64,000 bases of DNA from Diadema setosum. Lineage: Eukaryota; Echinodermata; Echinoidea; Diadematoida; Diadematidae. The DNA lies in contig NC_092685.1 of NCBI RefSeq assembly GCF_964275005.1, positions 29,348,682 through 29,412,681 on the forward strand, given 5' to 3'. The notes beneath the pieces were generated by a model that saw only the letters and a program-made list of their open reading frames with translations, was not told the origin of the DNA and did not search any database. Made by a program: the position numbers and the translations under genes. This document shows positions 26,201 through 38,200 of the stretch, piece after piece. Numbering within the stretch: the stretch's first letter is position 1; each line of letters begins with the position of its first letter.

Positions 26201-29200
26201 TTCTGGACAGAAAAAAAAAAGGATAAGAGATAGTTACAGATTAGACAGGAAGATATAAATCGATAAGTAAATAGAAAAAAAACAAAACCCATAGGATTAT
26301 CTGCAGGTTAATATGTTGGATAAATGAATACCAAGTGTACTGGTACAAGTGCAGACATACTGCAAGACTTAGCAAAACGGTTATTAAGAAGAGAGAGAGA
26401 TATGAAATGAAGGAGATGGACAGATGGATATATGCACACTACACAGACATAAAGTGAGCTACATGTTACTACATGGATAGACAAACAAGTACCATGCATG
26501 TAACTTGACTGACAGATGGATTAAGAGGACAGGTAGAATGATAGAATAACAGATAGATAGATAGACATATAGATAGAGAGATAGAGAGAGAGAGAGAGAT
26601 GGATAGATAAATAAGTAAGTAAATATATAAATAAATAAATAAATAAATAGATAAATGAATTAACAAATAAATAAATGAATAAATAAATAGACAGATAGAC
26701 AGGCAGACTGCTGACAAGATAGGAAGATTAATCGAAAAGGAGTATGAGCAGATAAAGAGAGATATACAATTTGTAGACAAATGGAGAGAAAGAGAGATGG
26801 GGATAGCTAATTAAATATACTTCACTCACAGATTCTCGGCCTCTAATTGGTCAAAGACTAATGGAAACCATTAGCTGACTGCCAGGCAATGTAGTGAAAA
26901 CTAGTGACTAGGCATAAAGTTCCACACACATCTTAACCAGGAAGCTGATAAGGACATGCTTGAAGTGTATCTTGCATGTGTATCTATAATTATGTGCGCA
27001 TTGTGTAAAATAATATTTTTACATAATTCCTCTGACTGGCAGCAAGACAACTTCACTTCAGTGGCTTCAGATAGCATGAATACCATAAATTAAGCAGGGT
27101 GTGATATATAAAACAGATGTCACATGCTTCTTTTCAGGTCATAGTTAAAGGAGACCTCCGGATGATTTTCAGATTTTTACATTTGAGCAACTATAAATTA
27201 GTTATACTGAGGACATGAATATTTCAGAATTTGTGATGATTAGGATGAAGAATAAGAATATTTTTTAAAATTTAGAACAAATTGCAATGAACAAGGATGT
27301 TGACATGGCAGAGTCACCATAAGAATGCATGAGTTGGGGCTCAAGGAAGCAGAACAAAAGAAGAAGGCATGCATAGATTATACACAGGTGAACTCGCAAG
27401 GAAGCGGTATTATCAATGGAATTACACTGCTACATTTCTGAAATGTGTGAACCTTCTATGTCATCATCCTCGTTCAGTGTAATTTGTTTAAGGTTTTTCA
27501 AAGTATTGTTTCTCTGCTCAATAACCACAATAAATTCCACAAATCTATACATGGAGTTGTCGATTTATGTACTACATTATGTGAAATCATGAAAATCGTC
27601 TGGAATGTCCCTTTAAAACTGTCATAACTGCACCCTCAGTGATTTTTTCAACAGTGCTATACCCCAAGACATTAAGTCTCGGGGGCATAGCACAGTTGAA
27701 AAATCACCGAGGGCAAACAGTTTTAACCATCCCCCTTCAGGCAGTCGATATTTGCATAATACTCACTGGATGGGTTTCACCGATCCTCTTCCATGCTTTC
27801 TCCTTGATTTGCTCCTGGATCTTGGGATTTTCCCTCATGAGCCGGGAGATGACCTGCTCCACACGGTCCAGGGCCCCCTTCACTAGGGTCTCCATTGTGT
27901 GCCACACCTCGTACGGCTGGGACAGGTCCAGGACCAGCATCAAGGAAGTAGACCTGGATCGAAAGATTATGGGTAGCAGTCATGAAAACGATGATAATGA
28001 TGAAGATAATGATACTGACAATGATGATGATAATCATTGATAACATTTCATATCTCTCACAGTGATAGTGAAAGATATTCAAGGACCATAGCTAACCTTA
28101 CTTTCTAGCTAGCACTGTCCTGATAAATTTAGCTTAATGTGGGATCATAATTACGGGGTAACTGTTTGGTATGAAAGTCATAAATTACATAACAGAATTA
28201 GTATCAATGCTAGCACAAGTATGAATATATGAAAAAATAAAACCAAAATAAGCAAAGGAATTCCTTTAATTTTCTTTTTTCTTTTCTTTTTTTTTTTGGT
28301 CTTTTTTCATTGCCACAGTCTTTCACTCAGTTTTCTGCCGTTTTCTGCCAGCAACCTTACACAGCACTTGAATGTCACTGATTTAACTAAACCAAACTAG
28401 GAACCAAACATTAGATTAGAATACAATTAATGTCTCTGTCTTGGCTGAGCCAACATTTCTTACTAGTTTTGATTGATCTGAGTACTGGGTTGTAAAAAAC
28501 AGAATGGATCCTGGCACTTACATGAGATTGCTTTCCGAGAGAGGAATCTCAGTGAGTTGAGAGAGAAAGGTTCCTCCGCCCAGCTCCCAGATGTGACAAA
28601 CATCCTTCACCTGGTGTAGCAAGACAGCATCAAGGAACAAAACATAGTATGAGAAACTGACTAGATTAGAAAACCAGTGCCTTGATAATTGTTGCATCCG
28701 AGTATTTTGTCTACAATGCTTGGCATGGCATCTTTTGTGCCACCTTCATCACACATGGAATGAGGCAAATCTCTTACACTTTTACACATTTCATCTAGCA
28801 AATAATTCCTCATACAAATTTGCTCAGAACTATATACGCAAGATGATGTACATTTCGTCAAGTACAAACAAAAAAATGCATAATGCAAACCCCTACATCA
28901 ACAGGGGCAGATCCAGGAATTCCATAAAAAGGGGGAGGGGAGGGGTGGCGCCTTTACAGAATTAAAGGGGGGGGGGCACATGTGCCCCCTCCATTTCTGT
29001 TTATTTCCTTTGTTTAAAAAAAATAATAAAGGGAGGATTCGCTGGTGGGACCCCCACCTGGATCCACCACTGATCAATATCAATGTATTAAAACAAGCAT
29101 TACAACTGCACTCTATACTGCTTTATCAGACTGGACTATTTGATCTGCATTTTTCCCAACATTTGGCAAGTCATACTCCGCCCTAGCTTGTATCCAGCTT

Positions 29201-32200
29201 GATGTAGTCTGGTGAGTGTATTTCCGTTATCCCATGAACAGATATGAGAACAGATGACGGTGTACTAGTATGATAGATGATGGATGGACAAGAATACTGT
29301 ATAAGCTGTTATTTTTGTGAATTTTGCGAATCACTCTTGGACCGCGAATTTAATAACACTCGAAAATGTCGCTTTGTGCTAGGGTAATAGACCACTTACG
29401 ATAGCCAAGGTTTCCATTCGCGAAAACAATATCTCGCGAAAATGTCCAAGACCTCCTCATTCACGAAAATATCTGTATGCGAAAATAACAGCTTATACAA
29501 TAGATAATAATAGAAAACAAGCCAAGAAAAAAACATCTCTGCGAGATCCGCAATGATGAGGCACAAATTTAAGATATGTTGCCAACACGTCCCTCAACTT
29601 GCTACATATCATACTTACCAAATCCTCTTTGTTCAATGAAACATCTATATATTATGTTGTCAGCTGTACAAGTAAAATTAATAGCTTTAGTGGAAAGAAA
29701 TTTAATGAGAGCACACAAGACATGCATGGACACAGAGCAATTCCATGCAGTGTTATATCATGCAATGGCAACTACTCTAGTTATGTAAACAAATGTGACT
29801 TTGATACATATCCTATTTACATGAAATATCTCAATGAAATATTCTACTATATTTTCAATTTCCCATAAACAGCATATTAACAAAAGAAACAAATCATTCA
29901 TACATTCTAGGAAAATATTGTCTCTTTACAAATAATGTTCACCTATTCATTCCATGGTCATTTTCTTTTCTAATTTTTAGAAGAAGTTTTACTAACACTA
30001 CTGTCTATTTCCACATATTCCTTTAAAGTCACTAGTCAGCTATGTTTGCAGTCTTTGAGGACCCTGCAAAAAAAAAGGGGGTGTGGCTGAAAGTTGTCTT
30101 CTAATCAATAGGAGTCACTACTTGATTACAGCATAAGAGTTGACTATACATGCCAACAAAATGTGTCCCATACTGCCAAGACTGCTGAATGTTTTTTTGC
30201 CTATGAATTGCAGGTCTGAACAAGAATCAGGGACATAGGAGTCAAACGTTTGCAGTGTGCTAAATCTAATCCATGAAACCAAATTTTGCCTAAAGTAACT
30301 ATTATATGACTTATGAGTTGTTGACCATTTTGTGACATTAAAAAAAAAAATTATAATAAGTGCCTGCAAATATGACTGAAAGAGTGCAAGGAGTCAAAAT
30401 AACAGGAATAGAATTAAAAATAGATAAGTAGATATAAAAGCTTTGATTACATCACATCCAGGGATATGCTAGATATTGCTTTAACTAACTAGTATAATGT
30501 GCTGAAAATCAAGTAAATGAAAAAATGAAAAGACCAAGTGTGTTCGCTTTTGTACATGCATGATGCCTAAAGAAAACATGCATTGCTACCATGCAGGTAA
30601 AGATTTGGGAATCGTTCACTCCTAAGCATGCAAAATCCGCAGTGAAGCAATTAAGCACTACAGCACACTCGGCATGCAAAAACAAAAATAGAATCAATTT
30701 TGTTACCGCATTATATTGTAATGACTTCCATGGGTTGATAAGGGGGTAAGCCAAGCACAGTCAATGCATAATAGGAACAACAGTAAAAATGGGTGACAAC
30801 CAAATGAAAAATGTGGTTAGTACTTCAAAGGGATCAAACATTTTAACTGCTTGAAACTTCACAGTGCATAAGCAAAGGAGTTGAGCTATCTTCTCTACAT
30901 CACATTATGTTAATTTTTCATCTACCAACAAAGGTTATGGATTTATTACCAGTCAAAACTAGTATCACAATGCATGATAATAAACTAGGGGACAACATCT
31001 AATTAGATGATGGCTGATGAAGCAAGCTGATGAAAACAAGCAGCTTGAATAAAAACTATATAGCGCATACACTTTAACATATTTATCAATATATTTTGTA
31101 TATATACATATATAAACATATCACTTAATAATGTTAATCTCACAGCCAACAAAGCATAACCAGATACTGATGATTGTATTGCCTTGGTATGGGCTTTTAA
31201 AAGGTTCATGCAAAATCAACAAATAAATATCAATGATAGGCAGTTTAAAAAGAGGGGGGGGGGAATCAAAACACAGGAGGATGAATTGCTTTGTAGAATT
31301 TTGTGCAAATCTGTGCAAAGCATTTTTTTTTTGTGAGAGCAAATACATTGAATCACTTCATACTGAAATTATAAACCTGAATTAATAGGTATTTGATTCT
31401 ATGTTCTTGCCAGAAAACATGCCAATAAAGAGTCTGAGTGCATTATAAAAGTTTTGTTAATAAAACTTTTAATAGTATAGTAAGGTTGTCAAGTGTTCAT
31501 CGTGTCTGAAGTAGCAAGGAATATCGATGAGTGGCTGGATTGGTGAGTGCAAGTCGAATAAGTTGTATGGTTAGATGTGCCTAGATGGTGAAAAAAAAAG
31601 GGGAAAAAAAAAAGGAAATACAGACAAATAAGCTAGTACCATTTGGTGTCCACGAGCCCTGCGACCAAATGTATACTCCAATGCAATCGTGGGCTTTGGT
31701 GTTTCATCTTTCTCCAGGAAGCGCAGTATGATCGATGTCTTTCCCTTCAGGGCAATGTTCATATGACAGAGAGAGACAGACAGACAGAGATAGAGGATAT
31801 TGGCGAAGTTTACGAAGCATACTCTAGTATCTGTTATCTAAGAGTTGTCATACTCTTAGTGCAAAAAGAGACATTTGATTTGATTCGATTAATCTATTTT
31901 CTATATCGCATTGCTTATATCATTAATTGCTTTTATTATCATCAATCGTCACAATAGTACAACCTAACCCAGCATACCCTCCTGCTTCCAAGAAAAGTCA
32001 CTGTCAGGAATCTGGTTTGTACAGTCACACAAATTACATAACTACAGCTTCATTACATGACATGACTAGTAAAGGTGCGATGGCATAAATGATACAATAA
32101 CACTTTTTAATACGCTTGTTGATCGGAAGTGGTTACTGTGAAAAAAAGATGTCACCATGCATACTTCTTCATGCAGTATAACTAGATTTATATATCCCAA

Positions 32201-33452
32201 ATACTTACAATCTTACCAAAAAAAAGAAGAAAATATCTTAACTTTCATCTTGTGCTTTGACAAAATTGTAAACATAACTTCAGCAAATCAGACAAGATTA
32301 ATTTGTATTGTGCTAGAAGGTCTGAGAGAACAACCTGATAACAATGTCATTATTGTGTGATTTCTGGTTTTCCACTTACTGCATTTTTGCTCCCAATGAA
32401 CAGTATGTGATTCTCTGCACCTTTTCCATCAGTGCCTGGAAGAAATAAAGATGATTTGTTGCATATAAAAACAAATACTACAGGCAGAGAGAACAGAAAT
32501 TAGAGACCAGTTGTTATCCTTTACATGTCAAATCTCTTTGACTTTAAATTTTATCGAAATGATATGCATTGATATTTATAGGCCCACCAAACGCAAACCA
32601 TGCACTTCTTGTACCATGCATTTTCTGTACCAAAAACACTCATCTAGAGTGATCATGAATTTTCTGTTGTACTTGTAGGTTCAAAATTTTGGAGCGATCC
32701 CCTCCCCCTCCCAAGATTCTGCCAAATTTTCGCAAGACAAATTAAGTCAAAATTTAAAACTTACTATATTCAACCTGTAATTGCTCAAGTGCCTTACTTG
32801 TATTTCTAATTTCTGCTTGATACCTCCTCCATTCCAGTGCATCATGTCATACTGGGTAGATGATTGTTTGTATCAAAGTGCCATGAGCGTCTACAGGTGG
32901 ACCAGTGTACTATAAAAGTAGCTACCACTAGTACCATCATCATAATTGTAAAATACAATTGTTGCTGCTTAACTTAGTAACAGTGGTGATGTTTTGTTGT
33001 TATATAATCCACTTACAGTATCGACAAGATATGAAAATCTAAAGACACAGTACACATGTATCATTATATCAATGTTTTTGTAAACTTGCATATCATCAAA
33101 CTCTTAAAGCACTATAATTACACTTTACAAATTGAATGTATTGGTCCGGATCTATTTCCCCTTTCTCAAAAACATAAATGCATCTAGGCACCACTTTAAA
33201 TGGGTGATATAGCCTTATGGAAAAGGAAAGTGTACAATGTACTATTAAAGACAAGGTGAAATGCTTGCTTGTGCTTTAATTGTCTCTTTAACTTTCAGGG
33301 TAGAAATATCAATAGTGTCTGCCTTTCAGCATAGTTTTTTTTTTTTTCTGCATCATCAAACACATGAAAACCTTGACCTACCTTGCTCCTTTGCTTCAGT
33401 GGCATTCTTTTCTGCTTCTATAATGGCAAAGTCCCATATTGTCTTTTCGCTT
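20268..33452 (-). CDS. DYNC2LI1: Cytoplasmic dynein-2 light intermediate chain 1 (12 exons; first residues not located)
   Basis: A subunit of the dynein-2 motor that drives retrograde intraflagellar transport in cilia. Exons in transcript order: 33382-33452, 32380-32435, 31640-31744, 28522-28610, 27767-27953, 25769-25837, 24793-24870, 24182-24261, 23210-23283, 22064-22161, 20944-21033, 20268-20357 (stop 20268-20270). All are GT-AG with matching phases and give about 361 residues against about 351 in human. Family landmarks: [15 protein letters not shown] at the N-terminus; P-loop GSKNAGKT split over exons 32380 and 31640; [85 protein letters not shown] near the C-terminus. The P-loop is intact by Walker A criteria. 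The first exon, expected to supply a start codon plus about one residue, was not found; a 5' exon with a good donor lies at 42337 but does not join in frame directly. Head to head with CLHC1. Confidence 0.95.
21103..21250. repeat. pogo-like MITE remnant
   Basis: CAGGTGACTCTCGTTATAAC at the left, then TATATTGAAATTTTATATTAC and an interior GACTTTAAATATAATAATTTTGGGACC segment that closely resembles the right part of the element at 38846-40232. The right end is eroded. It lies in the last DYNC2LI1 intron region. Confidence 0.55.
21265..21358 (-). repeat. Short TTAA-type MITE (TTAACCTGTTG family), copy 2
   Basis: Inverted copy of the 92-bp family: CCCATTGACGATGAG, ATACTCGGGCAAGGGTCTAT, GTTGTAGCAAAATCAGCCCG. 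The ends are partly decayed. It directly follows the pogo-like remnant. Confidence 0.6.
22337..22729. mobile_element. TTAA-type MITE (TTTAAAGGG...CCCTTTAAA)
   Basis: Terminal inverted repeats of about 27 bp, TTTAAAGGGTGTGTACAG at the left and CTGTACAGTCCCTTTAAA at the right. Internally, two AGAGCATG-type blocks face each other. A related fragment is at 40556-40850. Non-coding, in a DYNC2LI1 intron. Confidence 0.75.
25105..25411 (+). mobile_element. TTAA-flanked MITE, 3-copy family, copy C
   Basis: Runs from TTAAAGGTCTTGTTAACC to AATTATGCCTTTAA, with TTAA on both outer edges. It shares nearly its whole length with 37622-37988 but lacks about 60 bp of the middle. It lies in a DYNC2LI1 intron. 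Confidence 0.85.
26540..26725. repeat. GATA / AATA microsatellite
   Basis: Imperfect runs of GATA, GAGA, AAGT and AAAT tetranucleotides, in a DYNC2LI1 intron. The Tyr/Leu/Ile-rich frame on the - strand is a product of the repeat. Confidence 0.9.
27145..27616. mobile_element. TTAA-type MITE (TTAAAGGAGACC...)
   Basis: Left end TTAAAGGAGACCTCCGGATG, right end CGTCTGGAATGTCCCTTTAA; both carry ATTTTCA further in and both are bounded by TTAA. 472 bp, non-coding. It lies in the DYNC2LI1 intron just downstream of exon 27767-27953. Confidence 0.7.
27633..27714. repeat. 82-bp hairpin-forming inverted repeat
   Basis: Arms CCCTCAGTGATTTTTTCAAC and GTTGAAAAATCACCGAGGG with GTGCTATACCCC / GGGGCATAGCAC inside pair over nearly 40 bp around a 5-base loop near ATTAA. 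It sits 50 bp from DYNC2LI1 exon 27767-27953 on the donor side. Confidence 0.7.
28902..29072. mobile_element. MITE with CAGGGGCAGATCCAG termini, copy 1, 5-bp TSD
   Basis: Left end CAGGGGCAGATCCAGGAATT, right end CTGGATCCACCACTG, flanked on both sides by ATCAA, a likely 5-bp target-site duplication. Poly-G and poly-C runs lie inside the ends. Second copy at 45015-45193. It lies in a DYNC2LI1 intron. Confidence 0.75.
29295..29502. mobile_element. MITE with TACTGTA / TACARTA termini, copy 1
   Basis: Left TACTGTATAAGCTGTTATTT, right AAATAACAGCTTATACAATA. The interior is rich in TTCGCGAAAAT-type motifs. Same family as 34232-34447. It lies in a DYNC2LI1 intron. Confidence 0.75.
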
Positions 33453-33552
33453 CTGTGATAAAAAAGAACAAGAAAAGAATCATATTGCTTACTCATCTAT
33501 CTTACTTGTACATCAACCACAATTCAACATTTTTTTTGAAAGACTTCCTTAT

Positions 33553-33755
33553 GTCCCCCCCCCCCCCCCCACTTATTTTGCCATACCACCCTCGGCTAAC
33601 CTACCCTTGCTTGTTAGCTTATGCATGGATGAACACTGTCCCCACCAATGGTTAGCAAAATGTGTGTGCATGAACTCATCCATACGTAAGTCAAGAAGGG
33701 TAGGGTAGTTAAAAGAGTTGTAGGGCCTGTTGCAAAATAAGTGGGGGAGGGGGGT
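33553..33755. repeat. Foldback inverted repeat (~200 bp)
   Basis: Left CCCCCCACTTATTTTGCCAT and right TTGCAAAATAAGTGGGGGAG pair. CTACCCTTGCTT / AAGAAGGGTAGGGTAG and ATGCATGGATGA / TCATCCATACGT pair further in, so most of the segment folds on itself. It lies about 100 bp upstream of the DYNC2LI1 exon 33382-33452. Confidence 0.65.
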
Positions 33756-34231
33756 AGGGGAACACAAGAATGTCTTTCCATGCGCATGTGCAGATGTTTT
33801 ATATAAACTACGGATATATTTTCAGTCATACCTTTACCAATCAACTCATGCAAATGTGATTGTCTGTGCAATGTTTTTGTTAGTTTGTTACATATATCTT
33901 ACAACTATATGTACAACGTATGTGTTTATTTATTTTTTTTTTTTTTTTGATACGCCAGTGGAGGGCAAATTTCTGTATTCATTTTTAGAGACAATAAAGT
34001 ACCTAGTATCCTTGTATCCTTATGTTTTTCTACTTTTAAATGTTTGTTCCTAGATGTGATTACAAAAGTCTAGTATGTACTATAGTAAGGAGTATATTGT
34101 ACCATTTGTAGACCCTTTGTAACTTATAATCTTGTTTTCTTGTAACTTAGCAAACGCTTTCTAAATGCACAATTCCTAAAACATTGAAGACAAAAAAGGA
34201 CAAATACAACCCTGAGCAGCATTTTTCTTGT

Positions 34232-34447
34232 CTACTGTACGAGCTGAAATTTTCGCGTACAGATATTTTCGCGAATTGCTACTCGGAGGACATTTTCACG
34301 TGTTGTTAATTTCGCGGTTGCGAGGGTCTAACTGAACTTACTTATTTGCGCGTTGTTATTTTCACGTGTTGTTATTTTCGCGGTTCAAAGGCGATTCGCG
34401 AAATTCGCGAAAATAAAACCACCGCGAAAATTTCAGCTCGTACAGTA
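34232..34447. mobile_element. MITE with TACTGTACGAGC termini, copy 2
   Basis: Left TACTGTACGAGCTGAAATTT and right AAATTTCAGCTCGTACAGTA are perfect inverted repeats that continue into TTCGCG / CGCGAA. The interior repeats ATTTTCGCG and ATTTTCACGTGTTGTTA. 216 bp; ends nearly undecayed, so probably young. Confidence 0.85.
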
Positions 34448-34762
34448 TGTTCTCAATAAACCACACAGCACAGAAAACATTTGTTAATCACTGCATCCAG
34501 ATGATAGAGTAGCAGAGGGGCAATTTAAGTTCTGTAAAATTTCTATAACTTAAATGCCCATAACCAGGTGAGTTACAAACCACCAGGTATGTTAAGAATC
34601 ATCAAAATGGACTCTGTTCCCCTGTGCCAAATAAAAATCTTTTATCATGTAGGCAACCTATCAAGTTTCAAAGCACAGGATATATTATAGTCACTCCACT
34701 TCAGTTGTACTCATATCATTGCATAATGCTGATATTTGCATGGAAAACGACCCACTGCACTG

Positions 34763-35538
34763 TAGGGTAACATCCCCAGTATTCGGTCACTTAAGCTTTT
34801 TTGCAATATTTTTCAAACTAAAATAATACATACATACATCATATCTACAGTACTGTATGTGAAATATATCAAATTTCTTTAATCTCAACTTTCATTTCGT
34901 TAAATATCTCACAGAATTGCACAAAATCGCGAAATATTTCACCTTGAAAATTCCCCAGTATACGGTCATCGGCTCCAGTATTCGGTCACGCGATGTGCGC
35001 GTTCAAAGTCAATGCGTGTTCAAGGCAGCTGAAAAACGCGCGCGCGCGCTACCTTGTTGGCGCAAAATTGCATCGGGGAAGTTGCGGCGACCGTTGGTGA
35101 CCGAATACTGGGGCCTCGGCACTTGCATTCAACCCTTGTACATTGGGACACTGTATCGGCAGGTACGGACATTTTGTTTTTCTTTTGCGTTTTTGAGGAT
35201 ACCATTACACTCCAAGCTTGCGATAAGCGAAAAATCCGGCGAGAGAACGGCTTATTTCTCGATTTTTAGCGCTTTTTCGGCGACCCGTACTCTTAAAACT
35301 GGGCCTTATCCGCGCGCGCTTTTGGAAAGTAGCGCCGATTCTGCACTTTTGACGGTAAAATTTGGGATTTTGGATGGATTTTTGGAGGGGGCTAAGGGAG
35401 TTTCCTGTTGTGAATGAGTGTGCAAGTATGTGAATTAGTGTGATTTGCGTGTGTTGTGACAGTTGAACTTACTGGCTGGTGACTAGTAATAAGTGACCGA
35501 ATACCGGTGCCTGACCGAATACTGGTGCCCTTACCCTA
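34763..35538. mobile_element. MITE with TAGGGTAA termini and repeated CCAGTATTCGGTCA motif
   Basis: Ends TAGGGTAACATCCCCAGTAT and ACTGGTGCCCTTACCCTA are inverted. The motif CCAGTATTCGGTCA or its complement recurs about six times, including in the middle. The interior is CpG-rich and includes a 166-codon open frame that resembles no protein I recognise and crosses the motif copies; I treat it as chance. Confidence 0.75.
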
Positions 35539-35655
35539 TTTCCTTTAAAAAACAAAACAAAAGAAACTCAGGATTTCGAAACTATAGGGTCTTTCTAGAG
35601 TATCTAGACTACAACTATTAAAGCCAATGCAAAGGAACATGAACATCATACATAC

Positions 35656-36286
35656 AGAGGTGCAGCCGCGACAGCGGCTGCACCTCTATTCCTTCACAGA
35701 CGTTGTCATTTTTCAGTGTGGTTGTGCGACTCCTTCATGAATATCTTTATTAATCGTGGAAAACTAAAATACAAGGAATTATCGTAATCTATGATAATCA
35801 TTCAATAATCGGTATGCGATTTTTTGTTTAATTATGTCAAAAACTCACCGAAATCTGTGGCTGAAATCAGGTCTGTAAACGTCCTTATTGCTTCACTCCT
35901 CATCTGCGTGTTATTTGAATGGCATTCACTCTCGTATCGAACGTACAACATAGGTAGTCGGAGAGCTAGAGGGCGCCTCTCCGACTACCTACGTTGTACG
36001 TTGTAGTATACAAGAGTGAATGCCATTCAAATAACACGCAGATGAGGAGTGAAGCAATAAGGACGTTTACAGACCTGATTTCAGCCACAGATTTCGGTGA
36101 GTTTTTGACGTAATTAAACAAAAAATCGCATACCGATTATTGAATGATATTACGATAATTCCTTGTATTTTAGTTTTCCACAATTAATAAAGATATTCAT
36201 GAAGGAGTCGCACAACCACACTGAAAAATGACAATGTCTGCGAAGGAATAGAGGTGCAGCCGCTGTCGCTTCGCGACAGCGGCTGC
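35656..36286. repeat. Near-perfect ~630-bp palindrome (foldback element)
   Basis: Two arms of about 310 bp are inverted copies of each other with very few mismatches, meeting near 35970 (around GAGGGCGCCTC). The outer ends carry nested hairpins built on GCAGCCGC / GCGGCTGC. No open frame of note. High arm identity implies recent origin or arm-to-arm gene conversion. Each arm includes TTTCGGTGAGTTTT, which mimics a splice donor. Confidence 0.9.
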
Positions 36287-36756
36287 GTGTAGCTACGGTA
36301 ATTTACAGTGACAGCTAACTTATATTTGACAACAATCTACCGTTCATTTTGGCCCTGGAGGCCTGGGGCATACTCGTGATAATATAGGTCCCATCCTTTA
36401 TTAAATTCATGGGACGGGAGCTTATTTCCCTCCACCTGTACGTTACTTAGATATAAGACTCTATTTTATACTCATGAATTCCGCCCCACAGCATGCACAG
36501 TGTGTGTGGCTTTCAATGGTCCATAGATCAGTTCGGGAAACCCACTCACAAGGGGGGCCCCTCCTTATAAGTAACCCGTCCCCCTTATAAGTAACCCCGT
36601 CCCCCTTATAAGTAACCCCCGGGGCACCCCTTATAAGGAGTCTCCACGCTTTTTTGCAATGCAACGCGAAAATGAAAGGACTGCGGCAATTCGCTTGATT
36701 ATGTCCATAAAGCTTCACAAGTTTCCTAGTTACTCACGAAATTTGAGCAAAATCGG

Positions 36757-37076
36757 TTCGAGGCATCATATCTAAAATTATGGATTTAAATGCGATGTCA
36801 AACGACCCATGCGAATGCTGAAATGCGAGCGATTACTGGCGGCGGCGGCGGCGGCGGCACGGCAATGCTTGAGTGCAGACGTGGCGACCGAGTACGTAGA
36901 CTTTCGTTCATTCAGGTAGCCTACCTGAATGAACGAAAGTCTACGTACTCAGTCGCCACGTCTGCACTCAAGCATTGCCGCGCCGCCGCGCCTGGCGACA
37001 CTCACGCCAGTCAGCATTCGCATGGGTCGTTTGACATCGCATTTAAATCCATGATTTTAGATATGATGCCTCGAAC
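36757..37076. repeat. ~320-bp palindrome nested in the left arm
   Basis: Perfect or near-perfect palindrome from GTTCGAGGCATCATATC to its complement, centred near 36920 on GGTAGCCTACC. One arm has a (GGC)n run, the other a shorter counterpart. The matching point in the right arm (near 41970) lacks it, so it was inserted after the large arms formed. Confidence 0.85.
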
Positions 37077-37084
37077 GGTTCTAG

Positions 37085-38200
37085 GAACAGTACCCCCTGG
37101 GCAACCACCCTCCGGATAACTACCACCCGGATAATTACCCCCCAGGAAAATTCCCCCCTAGGGCAACTACCCCCCGGACAGCTACCCTCCAAGGGCAATT
37201 ACCCTCCAGGGTAATTACCCCCTAGGACAACTACCCCCCCGGACAACTACCCTCCTAGGGCAATCACCCCCCAGGGCTATTTCCCCTTAGGAAAACTACC
37301 CCCTGGATAACAACCCCTCGGATAACTACCCCTGGATAACTACCCCCTCGGATAACTACCCCCTGGATAACTACCCCCCGGAGAACTACCCCCTGGGTAA
37401 CTACCCCTCGGAGAACTACCCTCTGGATAACTACCCCCCGGAGTACTACCCCCTGGGTAACTACCCCCCGGAGAACTACCCCCTGGATAACTACCCCCCG
37501 GATAACTACCCCCCGGATAACTACCCCCCGGATAGCTACCCCCCGGATAATTACCCCCCGGATAATTACCCTCCGGATAATTACCCCCCAGATGATTACC
37601 ACCAGTATAATTATCCCCAGGTTAAAGGTCCAATTTACCTTTGGGAGCAGTGATTTCAAAAATGTTCAAGATATCACATTTGATTCATATGTGTAGGTCT
37701 GTTGTATCATAAAACATCCTACCATATAAAATTTTTGCAATAAAGCCTAACATATAAGGAGATATCAGTGTTTTTCTCAATAAACCGTAACTGTATACGC
37801 TTTAGTCTGGAAACATTTTTATTATAACTATTGTTTATATTTTGTGTATTTAACAACACTTGACATCGATTACACGGATTCAAATTTTTACAGTGGTTGT
37901 TTCTATCCCTAAATCACATTTTAGAACTATTTTAAAGCACTAATGCTGGGTTTTTGTTTCATATGCAAAAGGTAAATTGTGCCTTTAACTACCCCTTCCT
38001 CCGATAACTAGACCCCATATAACTTCCACCCGATAACTACCCCCTCCGATAACTTCCAGTGGATGATTACCCCGGATAAGTAGGCCTATAACTCCCCCTC
38101 CCCTATATAACTATCAAAAGGAAAATTACCCCCAGGACAGTGCACCAATCAATTACCCCCTGGATAACTACCTCCCGGGTCATTGCCCCCCCCCCCCCAA
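37085..38200. repeat. 15-bp minisatellite, left arm
   Basis: Tandem variants of CTACCCCCCGGATAA, most regular at 37320-37600 and degenerate at both ends. Interrupted by a MITE at 37622-37988. More degenerate relatives occur at 40385-40530. The Val/Ile-Arg-Gly frames it produces are repeat artefacts. Confidence 0.9.
37622..37988 (+). mobile_element. TTAA-flanked MITE, 3-copy family, copy B
   Basis: Most complete copy: TTAAAGGTCCAATTTACC at the left and GGTAAATTGTGCCTTTAA at the right, about 20-bp inverted ends with TTAA on both edges. Inserted in the middle of the 15-bp minisatellite, so it is younger than that array. Confidence 0.9.

Noticed and set aside
26469-26780. Tyr/Leu/Ile-rich - strand frame
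   Set aside because: Translation of a GATA/AATA microsatellite.
34917-35417. 166-codon + strand open frame
   Set aside because: It lies wholly inside a MITE and crosses its repeated motif; no recognisable domain.
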